Positions 1 through 7,505 of a DNA stretch of 64,000 bases are shown one piece after another; position 1 is the first letter of the stretch, and each line of letters begins with the position of its first letter. The notes under the pieces are model-generated. The model saw nothing but the letters and a program-made list of their open reading frames with translations. It did not search any database and was not told the DNA's origin. The stretch spans positions 99,866 through 163,865 of the forward strand of contig NZ_FNVO01000007.1 of NCBI RefSeq assembly GCF_900108175.1. The letters run 5' to 3'. The position numbers and the translations under genes were made by a program. This DNA comes from Thermomonospora echinospora. GTDB taxonomy: Bacteria > Actinomycetota > Actinomycetes > Streptosporangiales > Streptosporangiaceae.

Positions 1-2
1 CC

Positions 3-1097
3 GGGAACCTGCTGTTCCTGTCCACCGACTCCTCGCGCAGCGACGACTCCTGCCAGAGCACCTCCAAGCCGGTCACCGACCCGACCGCCTGGGAGGGCAT
101 CAAGATCTTCGACATCAGCGACGTGCGCAACCCCCGCTACGTCAAGGCCGTCGAGACCGAGTGCGGCTCGCACACCCACACGCTGATGCCCGGCAAGCGC
201 GGCGAGACGTACGTCTACGTCTCCTCCTACCTGCCGACCCCGGCCTCCTCGGGCGTCGGTCCGGACTGCCAGGAGCCGCACGACAAGATCTCCATCATCA
301 AGGTGCCGCTGAAGAACCCGACGGCCGCCGCGGTGGTGGCCGAGCCGGTGCTCTTCCCGGACGGCGGCAACCCCGGTGACGGCCGGCCCTACCCCGAGGG
401 CACCCGCGCGACCAGCGGCTGCCACGACCTGACCACCTACCCGGACGAGGACCTCATGGCCGGGGCCTGCATGGGCGACGGCGTGCTGTTCGACGTCTCC
501 AAGCCGGAAGCGCCGAAGATCATCGATATCGTCCGCGACGACGAGAACTTCGCGTTCTGGCACTCGGCCACCTTCAACAGCAAGGCCAAGAAGGTCGTCT
601 TCACCGACGAACTGGGCGGTGGCGGCCTGGCGACCTGCACCGCGGCCTTCCGGCCCGAGCAGGGCGCCAACGCCATCTACGACATCGTCGGCCAGGGCGA
701 CAAGCGCAAGCTGCGCTTCCGCAGCTACTACAAGATCCCCCGGATCAACGCCGACACCGAGAACTGCGTGGCCCACAACGGCTCGCTGATCCCGGTCAAG
801 GGCCGCGACATCATGGTCCAGGCCTGGTACCAGGGCGGCATCTCGGTGTGGGACTTCACCAACTCCCGCAAGCCCAAGGAGCTCGGCTTCTTCGAGCGCG
901 GCCCGCTGTCCACCACCCGCTCGATCACCGGTGGCGCCTGGTCGACGTACTACTACAACGGCTACATCTACTCCAACGACATCCAGAAGGGCTTCGACGT
1001 CCTGAAGATCAACGACAAGGACCTCGACAAGGCCAAGAAGGTCAGGCTGGACGAGCTGAACGTCCAGACGCAGCCGGACTACTTCGACTTCGACTGA
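3..1097 (+). CDS. LVIVD-repeat beta-propeller protein, 3' part
   Basis: The frame is open from the window edge, so the true start lies upstream; 364 residues are visible. The sequence has LVIVD-type propeller blades: segments such as IKIFDISDVRNPR, GVLFDVSKPEAPK and ISVWDFTNSRKPKEL recur at blade spacing and end in the D-[IV]-S/T-x-P pattern of the family. Acidic and aromatic residues are frequent, and paired Cys fit an extracellular protein. Such proteins in actinobacteria are usually secreted; the signal peptide would lie outside this window. The function is unknown. A GTG at 123 is an internal codon, not a start. A strong hairpin follows the stop. Confidence 0.8.
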   Translation, partial: GNLLFLSTDSSRSDDSCQSTSKPVTDPTAWEGIKIFDISDVRNPRYVKAVETECGSHTHTLMPGKRGETYVYVSSYLPTPASSGVGPDCQEPHDKISIIKVPLKNPTAAAVVAEPVLFPDGGNPGDGRPYPEGTRATSGCHDLTTYPDEDLMAGACMGDGVLFDVSKPEAPKIIDIVRDDENFAFWHSATFNSKAKKVVFTDELGGGGLATCTAAFRPEQGANAIYDIVGQGDKRKLRFRSYYKIPRINADTENCVAHNGSLIPVKGRDIMVQAWYQGGISVWDFTNSRKPKELGFFERGPLSTTRSITGGAWSTYYYNGYIYSNDIQKGFDVLKINDKDLDKAKKVRLDELNVQTQPDYFDFD

Positions 1098-1147
1098 CCC
1101 GTCCGCTCCGGGGACGGTCCCCGGACCCCGCGGCCGACTGACGACGC

Positions 1148-1177
1148 GCCCCGGCCATCGCCCGCGATGGCCGGGGC
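1148..1177 (+). terminator. Perfect 13-bp hairpin terminator
   Basis: Inverted repeat GCCCCGGCCATCG / CGATGGCCGGGGC with a 4-nt loop, between the LVIVD gene and the convergent GtrA gene. It can act in both directions. A second small hairpin (CCGGGG/CCCCGG) sits just upstream at 1108-1124. Confidence 0.75.
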
Positions 1178-1289
1178 GTGGCGCGTCAACGCACCGGAGA
1201 CCGCCCGCCCGCCGGCATCCCCGGCCGGTCGGACGCGCCGGCCAGAGCCACCGGGAAGACGGCGCCGCTCCCGCTCCGCCGCCGGCCGG

Positions 1290-1757
1290 TCAGGCGGGCG
1301 CGGACCGGGTGAAGATCCACTTCTTGTACGACCAGTAGCGCCACGCGGACGCCAGCGCCAGGCCCACCAGCAGCGCCAGGTTGTACGACAGCGCGTCGTG
1401 CAGGCCGAGGGTGTAGAAGGTGAAGGCGGTGCAGCACGCCTGGATCAGCATCCCGATGCCGTTGAGACCGAAGAACAGCGCCATCTCACGGCCCGAGCCG
1501 TCGCTGTCGTGGTGCCGAAACGTCCAGTGCCGGTTGGCCAGGTACGAGAACAGGGTCGCCAGCATCGTGGGCACCAGCACGGTGGTGACCGGGCTCTCCC
1601 AGAACCTGCCGCGCATCAGGTTGGCGCCGCCGATCGTGATCACGGTGCCGACGGTGCCAACGGTGCCGAAACGCAGCAGCTCGCGCACGAAGTGCAGGCG
1701 CGAGCGCGCGACCGGGGCCAGGGCCGCGGCGGCCCGGGAGCGCTGCAAGGTGCTCAT
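1290..1757 (-). CDS. GtrA-like membrane protein
   Basis: 155 residues with four predicted membrane helices. The pattern fits the GtrA/DPMS1 family: an N-terminal helix after RELLRFGTVG, a second helix ending in FSYLANRHWTFR, two further helices, and the C-terminal YKKWIF motif. The YLANR-x-W-[TV]-F and [KR]-x-W-x-F signatures are characteristic. Family members help move lipid-linked sugars across the membrane or assist cell-surface glycosylation. No glycosyltransferase is adjacent, so the substrate cannot be inferred. The length is typical for the family. Confidence 0.85.
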   Translation of the reverse strand: MSTLQRSRAAAALAPVARSRLHFVRELLRFGTVGTVGTVITIGGANLMRGRFWESPVTTVLVPTMLATLFSYLANRHWTFRHHDSDGSGREMALFFGLNGIGMLIQACCTAFTFYTLGLHDALSYNLALLVGLALASAWRYWSYKKWIFTRSAPA

Positions 1758-1814
1758 CCCGCCAGACCATACCGGAGCAGGTGATATGTCCGGTCCCGAA
1801 CCCCGGTGATCGGC

Positions 1815-2993
1815 TCATCGGCGGGCCGGGCGGGTGACCCCGGCCAGCGCCACGATCATCAGGGCCAGCGCCACCGGGATGGCCAGGGCCCAGGTCAGGC
1901 CGACGCCCTGGGCCACGAAGCCGATGACGGGAGGTCCGGCCAGGAAACCGCTGTAGCCGATGGAGGTCGCCCAGGAGATCCCAGTGGCCGCCGGCACGCC
2001 CGGCAGGTTGCCCGCCGCACCGAACGTGACCGGCGCCACGACGGCGACGCCCAGCCCGTACAGGGTGAATCCCATCACAGCGGCCACCGGCGTGCCCGCC
2101 AGCAGTCCGGCCGCCAGCGCGGCGGCGGCGACCAGACCACCGACGCGCAGCACCAGGACCGGGCCGAATGCGGTGATCACCCGGTCCCCGGCCAGTCGCG
2201 CCGCCGCCATCGCCACCGCGCAGCCGGCGTAGCCCAGCCCGGCGGTTCCGGCGCCGGTGCCGAGCGTCTCCCTGAGGTAGACGGCGCTCCAGTCGGCCGT
2301 GGCGCCCTCGCCGAGGAACGAGCACAGGCCAATCACGCCCAACAGGACGAGCGTCCACCGGGCCGACCGGGCCGGCGCGCCGTGCGCGTTCCCGTCGCCA
2401 TCGTTCTCGACCGGCAGTTCGGCGGACGCTCCCAGCAGGCCGCGCGTGCCCACCAGCATCAGCACCGCCAGCAGGGCCGCGGCCGAGGCCAGATGGGCGC
2501 GCACCGGCACCTCCAGGTGGGCGGCCGTCGTTCCGACGAGCGCGCCGATGAGCGCACCGATGCTCCAGGCGCCGTGCAGGCCCGACATCAGCGGGCGCGC
2601 CCGCTCCCGCTCCACCGCGACGCCCTGGGCATTCATCGCCACGTCCGTCAGGCCGGTGGCGGCCCCCAGTAGGGCCAGCGCCACCATCAAGCTGCCCAGG
2701 TTCCAGGCCAGCCCCAACGGCACCAGCGCCAGGGCCATCGCCACCCCGGCCACCCGGGTCGCCGCCCGGCTCCCCCACCGCGCCACGATCCGTCCGGCGA
2801 ACCGGACCGCGGCCACCACCCCGATCGGGCCGCCCAGCAGCGCCAGGCCCAGGGAGCCCTCGGTCAGCCCGAGTTCCTGCTTGATCTGCGGGATGCGGGC
2901 CAGCCAGACCGCGCCGACCAGGCCGTGCGCCAGGAAGGCCGTCGTCACAGCGGCACGGGCACTGTGCCGCCACGCGGCCGTTGCGCTCACCAT
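1815..2993 (-). CDS. MFS transporter (YbjJ-like)
   Basis: 392 residues with about twelve hydrophobic segments and a short N-terminus, typical of a major facilitator permease. The first helix pair ends in ARIPQIKQELGLTEGSLGLALLG, and a cytoplasmic RWGSR loop follows. This looks like the YbjJ-type subgroup, whose substrates are mostly unknown. There is no adjacent regulator or enzyme to suggest a substrate. The start has only a weak ribosome site. Confidence 0.85.
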   Translation of the reverse strand: MVSATAAWRHSARAAVTTAFLAHGLVGAVWLARIPQIKQELGLTEGSLGLALLGGPIGVVAAVRFAGRIVARWGSRAATRVAGVAMALALVPLGLAWNLGSLMVALALLGAATGLTDVAMNAQGVAVERERARPLMSGLHGAWSIGALIGALVGTTAAHLEVPVRAHLASAAALLAVLMLVGTRGLLGASAELPVENDGDGNAHGAPARSARWTLVLLGVIGLCSFLGEGATADWSAVYLRETLGTGAGTAGLGYAGCAVAMAAARLAGDRVITAFGPVLVLRVGGLVAAAALAAGLLAGTPVAAVMGFTLYGLGVAVVAPVTFGAAGNLPGVPAATGISWATSIGYSGFLAGPPVIGFVAQGVGLTWALAIPVALALMIVALAGVTRPARR

Positions 2994-3080
2994 TCGGCCG
3001 AATTTACGTGATCAAGCACCGGGCGGGACAGTCGTTTGTGGGAGCCCTCCCACCGGGCCGCCGACCCGGGTGGACGGCGG

Positions 3081-4130
3081 TCAGGCCGGGAACGTGGCGC
3101 CGGTGCGGGGATCGACGTGGTAGACGCGCCGGTGCCCGCCGACCAGCAGTCGGCCGCGGCACACCGCGACCGGGGGCGGCCCGGAGTTCTCCGGCCGCAG
3201 CACGTCCTTGACCACCCACTCGCGGCGGCCGGTGGCGGCGTCGAACGCCTCGATGAGCTGCCCGGCGGTGCCCGCGCAGACCAGCCCGGCGATCATCACT
3301 GGGGGTGAGCAGCGGGTCGGCTCGGTGAAGCGGTACCCGCGCGGCCGCCCGTCGGCCGCCGCCAGGTGGGTCACCAGCCCCGGCTCGCCGACGCACACCC
3401 CGCCGGGCGCCTCGGCCGCGGGCGGGTCGCCCTCGTCGGGCCGCCCCGCGCCCGGGTCGTAGCCGGCGGCGGTCTGCCACAACTCCTGCCCGGTGCGCGC
3501 GTCCACGGCCGCCACGAACCCCAGCGGCGGCGGGTCGTAGGGCAGCCCGGCCAGGTACAGCACGCCGTCCGTCAGGCCCAGCACCTCGATCCCGCCGCCG
3601 CGTTCGGGCCAGTCGGGGTGCCAGTGGTGGGGCTCGATCCGCCAGCGCTCGCGACCGTTGCGGCCGCGCAGCGCCAGCAGCGCCCCGTCGGCACAGCCTA
3701 CGAAGATCAAGTCGCCGTCCGTGGCGGGCGCCGCCAGCTTCGGGTCGGCCTCCATCCGCCACTTCTCCGCGCCGTTGCGGGCGTTCAGCACGTGCAGGGT
3801 GCGGCCCCAGCGGGGGCTGTCGCCGATCACGCAGACCCGGCCGCCCGCCACCGCCGGGCGCATCGGGATCGCCCCGCGAAAGCGCCAGCGTTCGCCGCCG
3901 GTACGGACGTCGACCGCCCGCACATGGCCGCCGCCGGTGGCGTAGAGGACGCCCTCGGCCACCCGGAACGGGCCGGGGGTACCGGTGTCGATCCGCCACA
4001 GCTCCGCACCGGTCACCGCGTCGAACGCGTACACCTGCGGCCCGCATCCGGCGAACACCGTGTCGTTGACCACCGCCAACCGGATGACGGTGCCGTCGAC
4101 TTCGGCCCGCCACGCCACCGGATCCGCCAC
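3081..4130 (-). CDS. PQQ-like beta-propeller repeat protein
   Basis: About 349 residues made of repeated blades with the pattern A-[FV]-D-A-x-T-G-x-E-x-W-[RQ], e.g. VYAFDAVTGAELWR, VRAVDVRTGGERWR, VAAVDARTGQELWQ and IEAFDAATGRREW. This is the quinoprotein-type propeller also found in BamB and in non-enzymatic scaffold proteins. No signal peptide is obvious with the GTG start at 4130, which has GAGGGG five bases upstream. GTG codons at 4199/4202 would add a hydrophobic segment (VVVALLCGA) and could make it exported. The next gene upstream is another propeller, so the pair may act together. No catalytic residues are recognised. Confidence 0.75.
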   Translation of the reverse strand: MADPVAWRAEVDGTVIRLAVVNDTVFAGCGPQVYAFDAVTGAELWRIDTGTPGPFRVAEGVLYATGGGHVRAVDVRTGGERWRFRGAIPMRPAVAGGRVCVIGDSPRWGRTLHVLNARNGAEKWRMEADPKLAAPATDGDLIFVGCADGALLALRGRNGRERWRIEPHHWHPDWPERGGGIEVLGLTDGVLYLAGLPYDPPPLGFVAAVDARTGQELWQTAAGYDPGAGRPDEGDPPAAEAPGGVCVGEPGLVTHLAAADGRPRGYRFTEPTRCSPPVMIAGLVCAGTAGQLIEAFDAATGRREWVVKDVLRPENSGPPPVAVCRGRLLVGGHRRVYHVDPRTGATFPA

Positions 4131-4219
4131 CTGAGCCCCTCGCCGTCCGCCAGCCGCTGTGTGTGCACGCCCCCAAGGTGCGCCACAGAGTAAGGCCACC
4201 ACGACGCTTTGGGTAGGTG

Positions 4220-5227
4220 TCAGAAACCCTTCGCCCGGCCGAGGGCGCTGGGCGAGGCGGCGTCCGGCACCAGCAGCCGGGGCGGGCCCGAACCGTCGGC
4301 GGGCACCGCCCACACGTCCGAGCCCCCGGACTCGCGCGGCCGCGCGTACATCACGGTCCGCGCGTCCAGCCAGGCCGCCTGGTCGTCGACGCTGTGCGGC
4401 TCGGCCAGCGGCGTCTCCCGTAGGGTGCGCAGGTCCAGCGCGTACAGCCGCCAGGGGTCGGCCGGATCGCGGGAGACCCGCTTCTTGAACACCAGCCGGC
4501 GGCCGTCGGGCGACAGCGAGGGGCACTCGGCGTTCTCCCGTAGCGTCCGGGCCGTCCACCGCGTGAAGCTGCCCTCGACGAGATACGTCCTGCCTCCGGT
4601 GGAGACCGTCGCGTAGAACAGGTCATCGTCGGCGGCGAACGTCACGCCCCAGAAGTTCACGTCCGGGGAGCGGTGACGGCGGCCGTCCAACGTGAGCGCG
4701 ATGCCCTCCAGGCTGGTGACCGTCCGGCCGGTGCGGGTGTCCAGGACGCCGGTCCGGGTGGAGAAACTGCCATCGCTGTAGGAGTCGCCCTGGACGAAGA
4801 CCGTCCAGGAGATCATCCGGCCGCTCGCCGAGACCCTGGCCCGGCTGGGCACGCCCGGCAGCGCCACCCGGCGGACCTCGCGCAGGTTCCGGTCCAGGAC
4901 GGCGGCGTAGGTGCGCGGTACGGGCCCGGGCGCGGTGTTCAGGCAGACCCCGGTCCCGGCAGCGGCGTAGAACCTCACGCACCGCAGGTCCGCGCTCGTG
5001 CGCCCGTCCCGTGTCCGGGCGAGCGGGACGGCCGCGACGGCGTCCCGGCCGCGTCCCGGCCGCATGTCGCGGAACACCAGCCGTCCCGCGGTCAGGTCGA
5101 ACGCTGCCCCGGTCGCCTTCCCGGGCGTCGGACGCCGCTCGTCGGCCGCCCGCACCGTGTAGGCCACGGCGATCCCGGTCAGGACCAGGGAGGCGGCCAC
5201 GGCCACGGGCACCCGCCAGTTCGTCAC
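4220..5227 (-). CDS. TolB-like propeller protein with signal anchor
   Basis: 335 residues. A hydrophobic N-terminal segment (residues 6-24) works as signal anchor or signal peptide. The rest shows WD40/TolB-like blades, for example CPSLSPDGRRLVFKK, WRLYALDLRTL and SDVWAVPADGSGPPRLL; the SPDGRRLVF motif is typical of TolB/DPP-IV-type propellers. The role is unknown; it is probably extracytoplasmic. It lies directly upstream of, and on the same strand as, the PQQ-like propeller gene. Confidence 0.7.
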   Translation of the reverse strand: MTNWRVPVAVAASLVLTGIAVAYTVRAADERRPTPGKATGAAFDLTAGRLVFRDMRPGRGRDAVAAVPLARTRDGRTSADLRCVRFYAAAGTGVCLNTAPGPVPRTYAAVLDRNLREVRRVALPGVPSRARVSASGRMISWTVFVQGDSYSDGSFSTRTGVLDTRTGRTVTSLEGIALTLDGRRHRSPDVNFWGVTFAADDDLFYATVSTGGRTYLVEGSFTRWTARTLRENAECPSLSPDGRRLVFKKRVSRDPADPWRLYALDLRTLRETPLAEPHSVDDQAAWLDARTVMYARPRESGGSDVWAVPADGSGPPRLLVPDAASPSALGRAKGF

Positions 5228-5257
5228 GCCCTCACCCGTTCTCCCGTGCGCCGCCGG

Positions 5258-6502
5258 TCAGGCGGCGGCGCGCAGGCGGTCGTAGCGGGCGACGGCGGAC
5301 GTGTCGGTCAGCGAGGCGATCTGGTCGACCACGACCCGCAACCGGGCGGCGTCGTCGGCCGCCTCCGCCCAGGCTGCTTGGAACGGCGCCTCCAGCGTGG
5401 CCGGGGCGCCGGCGGCCACCAGGTCGGCCAGCTCCAGGATCAGCTCGCGCTGGCGGGCCCGGTTGGCCTCGTGGCTGATCCACACGTAGTGCGCGGTGAC
5501 ACCCTTCAGCAGCCCGCACTCCAGCCGCTGCCGCCTGGGGACGATCAGGTCGGCGGCGTAGCGGGTCAGCGGGCCCGGGCCGTACCGCTCGCGGGTGGCG
5601 TCCTCGGCCGCCATGCAGAAGCGGCCGATCAGCGTGCTGGTGAGGTTCTTCAGCGCGGCGAGCGAGCCCGGGGTGCCGTCGTAGCGGTCGGGCCAGTACG
5701 GCGCGGTGAGCAGCTCGGTGAAGACCTCCTCCAGCTCGGCCGGCTCGGCGTCGCAGTAGAGTCTGGCGGCCGTCCTGGCGACCAGCCGCCGCTCGGCCGG
5801 GTCGGCCAGCCGGGCGAAGTCCACATGCCCGGCGACCAGGGCGTCCTCCAGGTCGTGCACGGAGTAGGCCACGTCGTCGGCCCAGTCCATGACCTGGGCC
5901 TCCAGGCACAGCCGGCCCTCGGGCGCCCCCTGGCGGGCCCAGGCCGCCACGTCGACGTCGTCGTCGTAGATGCCGTACGGGCCGTCCGAGCCCCCGCGCG
6001 GCCGGCCGGCGGGCTGCGAGCCCTTGCGCCACGGGTACTTCATCACCGCGTCGAGCGAGGCCCGCGTCAGGTTGAGGCCGACGCTGCGGCCGTCCGGGGC
6101 GAACGACTTGGGCTCCAGGCGGGTGAGGATGCGCAGGCTCTGTGCGTTGCCCTCGAACCCGCCGCAGCGCTCGGCGACCACGTTCAGCGCGGCCTCGCCG
6201 TTGTGGCCGAACGGCGGGTGCCCGATGTCGTGCGCCAGGCAGGCCGTCTCGACCAGGTCGGGGTCGCAGCCCAGGGACTTGCCGAGCTCCCGCCCCACCT
6301 GGGCGCACTCCAGCGAGTGCGTCAGCCGGGTGCGCAGGAAGTCGTCGGAGCCGGGATCGGCCACCTGGGTCTTGGCCGCCAGCCGGCGCAGCGCCGCGCT
6401 GTGCAGCACCCGCGCCCGGTCCCGCTCGAACGCCGTGCGGTCACGGCGCTTGGGCGGCTCGGGCGCCCACCGCGCCCGGTCGGAGTCCGAGTAGTTCCTC
6501 AT
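5258..6502 (-). CDS. dgt: Deoxyguanosinetriphosphate triphosphohydrolase-like HD protein
   Basis: 414 residues. It hydrolyses dNTPs (classically dGTP) to deoxynucleoside and triphosphate. The HD-domain metal site is clear: RLTHSLE (first His), then CLAHDIGHPPFGHNGE (HD pair) and a later conserved Asp in WADDVAYSVHDLE. The N-terminal RRLAAKTQV box is diagnostic. The ATG at 6502 was chosen because AAAGGA precedes it and the protein then begins at the usual family position; an upstream in-frame ATG at 6616 would overlap the previous gene. In mycobacteria dgt neighbours dnaG; dnaG is not in this window. Confidence 0.92.
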   Translation of the reverse strand: MRNYSDSDRARWAPEPPKRRDRTAFERDRARVLHSAALRRLAAKTQVADPGSDDFLRTRLTHSLECAQVGRELGKSLGCDPDLVETACLAHDIGHPPFGHNGEAALNVVAERCGGFEGNAQSLRILTRLEPKSFAPDGRSVGLNLTRASLDAVMKYPWRKGSQPAGRPRGGSDGPYGIYDDDVDVAAWARQGAPEGRLCLEAQVMDWADDVAYSVHDLEDALVAGHVDFARLADPAERRLVARTAARLYCDAEPAELEEVFTELLTAPYWPDRYDGTPGSLAALKNLTSTLIGRFCMAAEDATRERYGPGPLTRYAADLIVPRRQRLECGLLKGVTAHYVWISHEANRARQRELILELADLVAAGAPATLEAPFQAAWAEAADDAARLRVVVDQIASLTDTSAVARYDRLRAAA

Positions 6503-6612
6503 CTGTCCTTTCTGACCGGGGAACGCCCTCGCACGCGGGGTGCGGGCGTCCCCGTCCGTACCGTGTCCTTCAGCGTACGCCGCGTCCGTGACATCCTGGA
6601 TGACACGAGGTG

Positions 6613-7401
6613 TCACCGGGGTGTCACCGAGGGGCGCAGCTCGGACGGCGACCGCACGCTGCGGCCGAACAGCACGTACGACAGGTAGCCGCCGGTCTCC
6701 CGGACGATGTAGTTGAACTGGGTGTCACGGGTCTGCACACTGGGGCCGCTGCGGGTCGGCGAGGCGGCCGCCCTGATGCCGTTGTCCTCGGCCATCTTCT
6801 TGGAGCGCAGGCCGTGCCAGGGGTCGGTGACGATCACCGCGGAGTCCCACTCCAGCTGCTTGAACCGCCGGCCGACGGCCTGCATGCTCTCCAGGGTGTC
6901 GTTGCCGACGGGGACCGACACCACCCGGTCGGCGGGCACCCCGCGCTCCTTGATCAGCCAGTTCCGCCCGGTGTCGGCCTCGGTGTAGTTGTCGCCGGGC
7001 ATCTTGCCGCCGACGGTCACGATCGCCGGGGCCACGCCCTTGCGGTACAGCGTGACGGCGTGCTCCAGCCGCCAGCGCAGGGTCGGCGACGGCACGCCGT
7101 TGTACTGCGCGGCCCCCAGCACCACGATGGCGTCCGACCTGGGGGTCTCGTCCTGGCGGGCCTGGTACCACACCCGCCAGCCCACGGTCAGCGGGGTCAG
7201 CACGGCGACCGCCAGCACGGCCAGCAGGACCATCACGGACCAGAACAGCCAGCGCCGCCGCTTCCTGGGCTTGCCGGGCCTGTCATCGTTCTTCGGCTCT
7301 TCGCCCTCGGGGGCCGGGACGGACAGATCGCGCTCTGCCGGCTCGTGTTCTCCGGACCCAAAATCGGGCACTTCAACTTCCAACGTCATCGCGCCAACCA
7401 C
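6613..7401 (-). CDS. ElyC/SanA/YdcF (DUF218) membrane protein
   Basis: 262 residues. A charged, acidic cytoplasmic N-terminus (about 45 residues) is followed by one membrane helix at residues 50-70 and an extracytoplasmic DUF218 domain. Diagnostic motifs are DAIVVLGAAQYNG, VGGKMPG, NTxESM as NDTLESMQAVGRR and VTDPWHGLRSK. Relatives (SanA, ElyC) affect cell-envelope integrity and vancomycin tolerance in enteric bacteria; the biochemical activity is unsettled. An alternative start four codons in is possible. Confidence 0.85.
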   Translation of the reverse strand: MVGAMTLEVEVPDFGSGEHEPAERDLSVPAPEGEEPKNDDRPGKPRKRRRWLFWSVMVLLAVLAVAVLTPLTVGWRVWYQARQDETPRSDAIVVLGAAQYNGVPSPTLRWRLEHAVTLYRKGVAPAIVTVGGKMPGDNYTEADTGRNWLIKERGVPADRVVSVPVGNDTLESMQAVGRRFKQLEWDSAVIVTDPWHGLRSKKMAEDNGIRAAASPTRSGPSVQTRDTQFNYIVRETGGYLSYVLFGRSVRSPSELRPSVTPR

Positions 7402-7467
7402 GCTAGTTAGATGGCCCGCCGAACGCCGCGAGTTCGAGCCGTTTACCGGTGATTCACCTTACTTCGC

Positions 7468-7500
7468 GGGAGGGCGGGCCGTCCGCAGCGCCGCCCTCCC
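7468..7500 (-). terminator. Hairpin terminator after ppdK
   Basis: GGGAGGGCGG / CCGCCCTCCC, a 10-bp perfect stem with a 13-nt loop, six bases beyond the ppdK stop. Confidence 0.65.
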
Positions 7501-7505
7501 CACCG

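Noticed and set aside
7425-7447. tRNA-like stretch with GAGTTCGAGCC
   Set aside because: No acceptor stem or anticodon arm can be folded around it.
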